10,911 nt of DNA from Candidatus Zhuqueibacterota bacterium RBG_16_48_16 (GTDB taxonomy: Bacteria > Zhuqueibacterota > Zhuqueibacteria > Residuimicrobiales > Sediminimicrobiaceae): contig METF01000266.1 in NCBI GenBank assembly GCA_001771235.1, positions 124 to 11,034 on the forward strand, written 5' to 3'. The position numbers were made by a program, and so were the translations under genes. Below are positions 1-8,300 of this stretch, one piece after another. The notes beneath the pieces were generated by a model. It ran no database searches. It had not been told where the DNA came from and was given only the letters and a program-made list of their open reading frames with translations. The stretch's first letter is position 1. Every line of letters starts with the position of its first letter.

Positions 1-198
1 CTACCGATGGTGAAAATATCAGGTGCGTCAGGTGACGGTCGTATTATATTGAGATATGCTGTCTGACACATCAGCAGGACTGTTTCACGCGAACACAAAA
101 AGACGCGGGCTAAAAATAAAATGCTTAAAAATGTTAAAATTTCTTATTAAATTGCAATTGTTTTACGAGGTTTTCACATTTTTCTCTATGATAAGTAT
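1..198. other. Upstream non-coding leader, AT-rich toward its 3' end
   Basis: No convincing gene lies here. In frame 1 the bases 1-66 are open and end in TGA (…DGRIILRYAV*), which could be the tail of an upstream gene, but 21 codons are too few to judge. From about 110 to 198 the sequence becomes strongly A+T rich, as expected of a promoter and leader for the gene at 199. A 10-base perfect palindrome, AATTGCAATT, sits at 150-159. I could not place a convincing -35/-10 pair or a Bacteroidota-type TTTG/TAnnTTTG promoter. The nearest purine-rich stretch, GAGG at 167-170, is 28 bases before the ATG at 199, too far for a normal ribosome binding site. No hairpin followed by a T-run is visible. Confidence 0.4.
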
Positions 199-2268
199 AT
201 GGCAACGATAATCGGAAATAACAAAATCCTCACCACGGTTTATGAAGATTTTTTGTGGAAAATCGTCAAAGCCGAATCGGTCGCGTCCGGCGAGCAGATT
301 TGGTTCAAGATTCTGGCGGATGAGTACGGCAAAGACCAGGAAATAACAAATATGTTTCACCTGTCTGCCGAGCTGTCCATCGCGCTTGATCATGAAAATA
401 TCCTGAAAACCTACGAGCACGGTTCGGATGGAACCCTGCAATTTATCGTGATGCAGTCTTTCGATGGCATCTCCCTGGCCGAGCTCATCAAGAGGGAAAA
501 GACAGTCGAGGAGCAGAGGGCTATCCGCATCATCCTGCAAATTTGCCGCGGCTTACAGTTTGCCCATATCAGCGGTGTCAATCACGGCGCCATCACCTCA
601 AATTCCATCTTTATTAACCGGGACGATCAAATTGCGATCATCAATTTCGGCTGCGACGGGATTGTGGATTCATTGATCCATAAAAGGGAAAACCTCGACA
701 AAACACAATTGGCGTCCTACCTGCCGCCGGAGCGATTACAAGCCAAAATAAGATTAAGCAGCAGTTGTGAGCTTTATTCGGTCGGTGTGATATTCTACGA
801 ACTACTCACCGGAAAAAACCCGTTCAAGGCGAAATCGATTCATGAAATTCTTCAAGCCAAAGAACGGATGCTGCAATCACCGCGTGTTCATTCGAATAGC
901 ATCTCCATTCAAACGGACAAAATAGTGACAAAGCTTTTGGCCAAAGACCCCGAAAAGCGTTACCCCAACTTTATCAATCTCATCCAGGCTTTGGCGCCTT
1001 CCTCCATCGAGGAGCTTGAAGAGTTGCACGCAGATCAGGAAACGGGCGTTACGATTAAAGGACGCTCGCTAACATCCTGGCTGTCGTTGAAACTGAACTC
1101 GCCCGTTTTGGTGGGAAGTAAGCGGCGAATGGTTTTTACATTCATAACAGTGTCCGTTATGATTTTGCTGGCGGCTTTTGTGTTTTTGTTGTCCGATTGG
1201 AGCGCAAAAAGCGATGAAGCCGATCTCCTTGAGCTTGAAAAATTCGCTGCCGAAGCGGAAAACACTCCGGATCAGGATATTGCTCCCTTTTTACCACCCG
1301 GAGACCTGGATTCTCTCTACGGCGAAGCGTCAAAACAAGAGAACGACGAGAATTCCCGGCCAACCACTCGCAGCTCTGTGAAAGTGGCGGATGTTACCGA
1401 ACCGTCCATCGAGGAAGGAGTGACCGGGCCTCCTGCCGAGGAGCCGGCATCCATAGAGCAGCGGCGCAATATCGGAGCGGCCATTCAGCATCAAAAGCAG
1501 CCTGCCAATGGCAGCCGGTCCGAACCAGCCGAAACGGCCGTGGAAAAAATAGCGGATAAGAATATTTCGTTTGCAACATTAAAGATCATCGCTTATTATG
1601 ATTCATCCGCGATCGGTGCCAATATTTTTGTTGACAACGAGCCTTCCGGAAAAATATCGGGAGATTCGCCCTTTTTAGTTCATGGCCTGGTTGCGGGAAG
1701 GAATTACAACATCCGCGTGCAGAAGGAGGGATTTAAAACGTGGGAGCAAAATCTCACGATAGCGCAACAGGATACGGTTTCTTTGAGCATTCCCATGGAA
1801 GTATCACCCGATGCGGTGAGGAGAATGACTTTTGCCGCCGTCGATTTCGCCGACAGGATCATCGTAAATAATAAATTGCCGTCGCAAAGCCTTCCTTATT
1901 CCGTCGATCTGCCTCTCGGCGTTCACAAGCTTCTTTATGTGGACCAGGAAAATATGTTTTCCTGGGAAACCGACATCTTTGTTGATATGGAGGGCAGCAA
2001 TTTCGTTCTTTTTGATGCAGATCAAATCGGCTTCGGTCAATTATCGATAACATTGAAAGACGCTTTACATTATGGTTTTGCCTTCGTCGCCGTTGACAGC
2101 AAGAATGCGGAAAATTCCACCACACCGGCACGACTGCGGTTGCCGGTTGGCCGCCACCACGTCCGGGTGTTTCGAAACGGTTTTCAAACCGTCCCTGAAG
2201 ATACGGTTGTCTTTGTGCCATTGAATGGCGAGGAAAGAATCGAATTTCAACTGGTGCCAGAGGAATGA
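199..2268 (+). CDS. Membrane-anchored pseudokinase with periplasmic PEGA domains
   Basis: The 689-residue protein has a Ser/Thr-kinase-like domain at about 15-268. The ATP-site lysine survives (K37 in WFKIL), with a candidate helix-C Glu at E58. The APE region is kept as PPE (176-178), helix F as ELYSVGVIFYELLTGKNPF (191-209), and the late Arg in KDPEKRY (249-255). The catalytic parts are lost: no Gly-rich loop is visible, HRD reads HGA (129-131), the catalytic-loop Asn is Ser136, and DFG is NFG (149-151). It is therefore probably inactive in phosphotransfer. A single transmembrane helix lies at about 311-331 after basic residues, giving a cytoplasmic N-terminus. An acidic, Pro-rich, probably disordered linker follows (335-455). 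PEGA-like domains come next at about 458-533 (clear, with VDNEPSG and VQKEGF), 540-605 (degenerate) and 612-687 (with LPVGRHHVRVFRNGF). The ATG at 199 starts just before the first kinase strand, and no in-frame alternative is better. The next gene begins 78 bases downstream on the same strand, so they may form an operon. Receptor-like sensing or scaffolding is inferred; a low-activity atypical kinase is the main alternative. Confidence 0.9.
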   Translation: MATIIGNNKILTTVYEDFLWKIVKAESVASGEQIWFKILADEYGKDQEITNMFHLSAELSIALDHENILKTYEHGSDGTLQFIVMQSFDGISLAELIKREKTVEEQRAIRIILQICRGLQFAHISGVNHGAITSNSIFINRDDQIAIINFGCDGIVDSLIHKRENLDKTQLASYLPPERLQAKIRLSSSCELYSVGVIFYELLTGKNPFKAKSIHEILQAKERMLQSPRVHSNSISIQTDKIVTKLLAKDPEKRYPNFINLIQALAPSSIEELEELHADQETGVTIKGRSLTSWLSLKLNSPVLVGSKRRMVFTFITVSVMILLAAFVFLLSDWSAKSDEADLLELEKFAAEAENTPDQDIAPFLPPGDLDSLYGEASKQENDENSRPTTRSSVKVADVTEPSIEEGVTGPPAEEPASIEQRRNIGAAIQHQKQPANGSRSEPAETAVEKIADKNISFATLKIIAYYDSSAIGANIFVDNEPSGKISGDSPFLVHGLVAGRNYNIRVQKEGFKTWEQNLTIAQQDTVSLSIPMEVSPDAVRRMTFAAVDFADRIIVNNKLPSQSLPYSVDLPLGVHKLLYVDQENMFSWETDIFVDMEGSNFVLFDADQIGFGQLSITLKDALHYGFAFVAVDSKNAENSTTPARLRLPVGRHHVRVFRNGFQTVPEDTVVFVPLNGEERIEFQLVPEE

Positions 2269-2346
2269 CCGGTTGGATAAAAAAGAGAACAGGATGTTCG
2301 GAATCGAACTCAAAGAGAAAGGCCGACACTTTACCAGAGAATAAAT

Positions 2347-5300
2347 TTGCTACGATTCGCTGACAAAATAAAAAAAATCATAGTTTACCCGCTATCTGCC
2401 ATTTTTATTGTTTTGGCTTTCGCAAATCCGGCAGGTGCGCAAAAAATCGTCGAGGTAGGCCCGCTGCCGAATGCCCCCGGCGTTCCCGTCAACCAGGACA
2501 TTCGCGCCAAATTCGACAAAGCCGTTGATGCCTCTACTGTGAATGCAAATACTTTCGTCGTGCATGGCGAAAAGTCCGGTCGGATTGCGGGCATAATCGA
2601 CTATGACAGCTCGACGCAAACGGCAACTTTTTCGCCTTTGGAGTTTTATTTACCCGGCGACCGCGTTGTCGTCACCGTAACCAACCAGGTGAAGACAATT
2701 GCCGGGAACAGCTCGATCAGCCCCTTTGTTTGGGAGTTCGATGTTCGGGCAGCGCAGGGAAGCGGGGAGTTCACCAGTGTCTCCTTTAATGTCGACATGA
2801 GTCTCTACGCGGCGGCGGCTGCCGATTTTGACGGCGACGGCGTGTGCGATTTTGCTTTATCCGGCAGTAACAACGACGGTATTTATTTGCAAATTTTTTA
2901 CTATAAAAATGGCACGCTCACTGCCGGGGATCGGATTCAACTGAATTTTCTGGTGCGCCCCATGTACGTCGCCGATTTGAATGGCGATTCCATAACCGAT
3001 CTCTTGCTCGTTCACCGGCAAAATCAGAGGATTTCCGTTTGTTACGTAAAGGGGAATGGAAAGCTCGAAATGGGTCCGACGATGCTTGTCGGGAAATCGG
3101 ATACGGAGCCACGAAGCGCAATCCTGGAAGATTTAAACCAAGATGGATATATTGATATCGCCATATTCAAGCGGTCAAAAAACGAAAATGATAACTTGCT
3201 TATTTCCGTTTTGTTAAGTGATGGGAAAGGGAATTTTGGCGCGGGCAAGCCCAATTATCGACAGTTTTTCGAGGATGCTCACTATGCCGCTGCCGGTGAA
3301 TGTTTGTTTGCGCGCGATTTTAATAATGATGGCTTTATTGATTTGGCTCTGACCACATCCGGATCGAGCGCACGGATTGGCCTGTTTATGAATCCTGGCG
3401 ATGGGCGGATGTTCCCCGATGTCCCTTCCAGGGAAATTTCCCTGGAAAATTATAACGGCGGGGATTTGGAAAGCGCCTTCGCCGTCGACCTGTCCGGCGA
3501 TCAGTTGCCGGATATCCTGGCGGCCGATTATAGCGGCAACAGGTATTTTTCATTTCTCCACCAGGGTGTGCAGGGCAACCTGCCGGACTTTTCCGCCCCG
3601 GCAATTCAGGAGGTCAATCAAAATCCGTTCTGGACGGATTATGGCGATTTGGATGCTGATGGCGATTTCGATGCCGCCGTGATCGGAAATCGATCTTTTG
3701 ATTTCATCACTCTTTTTAATGACGGCGCCGGGCATTTGAATAATATCACATCACATCAAATTCCGAAAGCGCCGAGAATGTTCGCCACAGGTGATTTTGA
3801 CAATAACCAGGCGTTGGATTTTGTCGTTGCCGATTCCTCCGGGGAAATAACCTTCTTGATAAATGATACGGCGGGCAACCATTCGCCGGAGGCCCCGGTT
3901 TTGCTCTCCCCGGAAAGCGGCACGCTTTCCGGCCAGCTAAACCAAAGCCTTGTCTGGGAAGCACCAAAAGATAGCGACGGCGACGGGCTGCATTTCATCG
4001 TCGAGATCACCAATTTAAACGATCCGTCATCAACCCCGAGCTTTTATGACTCACGCATCATCCCGGACCGGTTTACGCCCAATGCCCCGGTTCCGCAAGG
4101 AAGCGGACCGGTGTCCATAGGCGTCACTTTCCCGGCTGAAGGAGACTATCGCTGGAAAGTCACGGCATTCGATGGCAAGGTGAACGGCCCGACTTCCAGA
4201 AGCTCGATACTGGGATTCGACCTGACTGCACCATCGGCTTTGGCTCTTTCCTTTCCTGACGCCGGATTTGACGATCACTGGTTCGCGGCACAAAGCGCGG
4301 ATGTTGTGAATGTTGAGTTGACCTATACCGAGCTTCATGCGGACAAGGCTGTTTTGGCAACGTCCGAGCTGGGTGGCACTTTGGAAAATACGGATATACC
4401 GTCCGGGGTCGATCAGCAAGCCATTTTCCAAATCCCGGTGGAGAATAAAGATGAGGGCCGTTACGATATATCCGCCACAGTCCACGATCTGGCCGGAAAT
4501 CAAAATCAGGTAGAATCCTGGCTGGGTCTGGACACCGGACCGCCGGAGGGCACGTTGGCATCCGTGTCCGAGACAACATCCCTTTCAGAAGCCATTCACG
4601 TGACCTGGGGCGGCGGAAGCGACGGTAACGGCAGCGGCTTGTCCGGTTTTTACAGCGTCCACGTTCGTGTTGATGATGGCCCGTGGGAAGCCTGGCTGGA
4701 TAATACCCAGGCGACGGATTCGCTATACGAGGGAGTGCACCAACATCGCTATGCTTTCGAAGCGGCTGCTTATGATCATCTCGGCCAGTTGGAAGAATTC
4801 CTTAACATCGAGGAGGCCACGGCTTATGTCGACACAACGGCCGATGACCTGACGCCGCCGGGAAAACCCATTCGGCCCGTAGCAAACGGCAAAAATCCAA
4901 GTGACTGGCTCAACGGCGACGAGTTTGTTATCGAATGGCAGGCTCCGCCGGATAAAAGCGGTGTCACAAAGAGCTTCTGGAGAACAGGCCAGCCCCCGCT
5001 TTCGAACAACGATTTTGAAGGAACAGATGGTCCCATCGGTCCGATTTTTTATCAGATGAAAGCGGACGGCCAATTGCCCTTGTATATATGGCTGGCGGAT
5101 GCACGGGATAATGTCGATTACAAAAATTACGCCTCCGTGCTGCTCCGGCGGGATACGGTATCTCCCGTCATACACCAGGTGGTCTTTACCTCGCCGGCGC
5201 CTCAATATGTTTCTCCGGAAATTATACCCTGGTACAATGCCAATAGAACACCGGAGTTTCGAACCCGCATAAGCTATTCGGAATCTCATCCTCGGCTTGT

Positions 5301-8300
5301 GGAAATGGACACGGGCGGATTGGCCGGGGTGCTGCAAAAAACCAATCTTCCTAACGCTGATTCCAGCAGTGTCGAGCTGCTCATCCGGACTTCCCTGGCC
5401 GCCGATGGAGTATATGATTTTACCATAGCTCTTTCCGATTCTGCGAACATCCAGGCTGTCAGCGCCAGGAGCGTTGGTATGGATAAATCCGCTCCGTTCG
5501 GGTGTATCGCATCGGGCGATTCGCCGAGCTATTCGCCTGAATTCCAGGTCTCGTGGAGCAGCGGAAACGATCCATCCGGCAGTGGCCTGAGCGGTAAATA
5601 TACGGTCTATGTCAAAAAAGATGATAGCCCATGGACAGTGTGGCTCTCCGAAACGGAATTGGCCCAAAGCGATTTTACCGGCGAGTACGGCCATAGCTAC
5701 GGCTTTGAAGCGATCTCGATGGATAATGTCGGAAATCTTGAAAAAATCAACGGCCAGGCCGAGACCACGGTGCAGGTGGTCGAGCCGTATAACGACGATG
5801 ATCCGCCGTCAGCGCCGGGCAATATCGCAGCCGATGATGGCAATCCAAGTCCCTGGAAATCGAATCCCGATTTTAGCATCGATTGGGTCAATCCGGATGA
5901 TTCCAGCGGGATCGTGAAAAGCTGGTACAAGCTCGATAATCCCCCGACCAGTAACGGCGATACTTCCGGCTCTGCAAAAGGCAAGCCGCCGGTGCGTTTG
6001 GCAGCAACCAAAGAGGACGGACAATGGCTCTACCTCTGGCTCGAGGACGGCAAGGGCAATGCCGATTATCGCAATCATGCCTCCGTGCTGTTAAAATGGG
6101 ACGGCAGCGAGCCGGTCATCGACAGCACGGTTTTTATCGATCCCATGTATGGAAAAAACTGGTACAATCCGTCAATCATTGACAAGACCCGGTTAGCCGT
6201 ATATGTGAGTGAAGATAACCTGCGGTCGGTCGATTTGTCCTCTTCGCTGGAGATCGAGTCATCGCCGGCAGCGACCGCGGAAAGCCACGTTGAATTTTTC
6301 CAGATCAGCTTCCCGCCGAGCGCCGATACGACCTACGCCATCAATGTAACAGCGACAGACAGCGCCGGCAATACCGCATTACAATCGGTCGTCCTGGCAT
6401 TGGATGATCGTCCGCCTTTCGGGACGACCGCCGTTTCGCCGGGCAAAAGACAGCCGGGTGAGTTTTTAGTGACCTGGGGCGGCGCCTCCGACGGCCATGG
6501 CGCAGGCATCTCGGGAATTTATGACGTTCGCGTTAAAATCGATGAGGACGACTGGCAACCCTGGCAAGTCCGCTTCAATGGCGAAGAAGCGAGGTACTCC
6601 GGCGAGGAAGGGCACAGCTATTCCTTCGAAGCCGCGGGTTATGATTTTCTTGGCAATCGCGAGCCGTTGAATGGAGTTGCCGAAACAACGACGCAGATCG
6701 ATGTGGCCTTTGTGGACATCGAGCCGCCCGGCTCGCCGGAAAACCTGTCAGTCAACGGCTCGAATCCGGGTCCGTGGAGCAACGTCCCGCTGTTTGAAAT
6801 TCGCTGGGACAATCCGGATGACGCCAGCGGCATTGCCCGGTGTTATTACAAGATTTCAAGTCCACCGTCTTCTGTCGACGATACGACCGGCTCAGGATCG
6901 GCAAATCCTCCTTTGCGGGTCAACCTGGTTGAGCAGGGGCAAGTCCATTTATACCTCTGGCTTGAGGATGGCAGCGGCAACGCCGATTTTTCGACTGCCA
7001 AAGAAGTGCTTCTCCGCTACGATGCAACCCCGCCAAAAATCAGCCAGAGCTTGATCAGAAATGCGCAATTCGACGGGAGCTGGGTCAATCCGGACTCCAT
7101 CCAAAAAGCTGAAATAAGAATATACTATGATGAAATCTATGCCGATACAGCACAGTTGGCGGCTGATTTCCTGGAGAATAAAATTGTAAAAACCGACATT
7201 GGCACCGGCGTTGGCCAGTATGTCGATTATGAAATCGATCTGCCCGATGTGGCCGACGATTGCTATAAAGTTTTCACAATCATTTCCGACAGTGCAGGAA
7301 ACATAACCACCGACTCTTTGCAACTGTGCCTGGATAGCACCGCGCCATCCGGTGCGAATGCCGTTTCACCCGCTACCAGCTTGAGCAATCATTTTACCAT
7401 CTCGTGGGAAGGAGGGAACCGCGGCTCCGATGGCCAGGGCTCCGGTTTATCCGGTGAGTTTGACGTTCGTATTCGTCAGGAAAGCAATGAATGGTACCCT
7501 CTTCTGGAAAGAGCAAAAACGCTAACGGTAAGCTACCTGGGTGAGCAGGGACAGACCTATTCTTTCGAAGTGGTCGCCTGGGACAATGTTGGCAACCGGG
7601 AAGAGTTCACCGGAAGCGCCGAAACAACCACGATTATCGATACCTTGTTTATTGATACGACGCCTCCAGAGCCGCCCCATCAACTGGCTGTAAAAGGACA
7701 AACGCCGGGTGGCTGGCAAAACAATCCGCTCTTTGAACTGTCATGGGAAAATCCGGTGGACCCGAGCGGCATTGCCAAAGTATATTACAAATTAGGCAGC
7801 CCGCCGCAGAGTAATGCAGACACGACCGGCACAAGGCCTGTGGGTGACAGCATCCTCGTTCAAGTGTCCGAACAATACGCGCAGGATTTCTTTTTGTGGC
7901 TGCAAGACGGCAAAGGCAACGTTGATTTTAAGAATCATTCCAACATAACCTTGAAATATGACGCGACGCAGCCGGTTGTAAACGAGGTGTATTTTGCCGA
8001 TCCGGATTTCGGCTCGGATTTTTACAACCAGGCCGGAAAAAAAGAGGCTCAGATCGGCGTCGTTTTCGACGAAAGAGTTCCTTATCGAATGCAGCTTCGC
8101 TCCGGTTTCCTTTCGTCGCCCAAGATCGTCGATGGACTATTTCCGGCAAGAGGGGACTCTGTCATCCTGCCGCTTTCCATCCGGGATCTTGCGGACGGAA
8201 GCTATTGGGTCACGGTCGCCCTGGAGGACAGCGCCGGCAACGTCAGTGAGCCGGAATCACTTTTGCTTAACCTGGACAGTACGCCGCCTGCTATTGCTTA

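Noticed and set aside
188..211. Seven-codon upstream frame (ATG at 188) overlapping the start at 199
   Set aside because: It is too short to distinguish from chance in an AT-rich leader and has no ribosome binding site at good spacing apart from GAGG 17 bases away.
199..1005. Active serine/threonine protein kinase
   Set aside because: The catalytic Asp, the catalytic-loop Asn and the metal-binding Asp are all replaced, so I describe it as a pseudokinase.
4723..5694. Long open frame on the - strand (323 codons)
   Set aside because: It lies wholly inside the tandem-module part of the giant gene. The + strand frame shows clear repeated protein patterns, while the - strand translation shows no recognisable domain and no repeat periodicity of its own.
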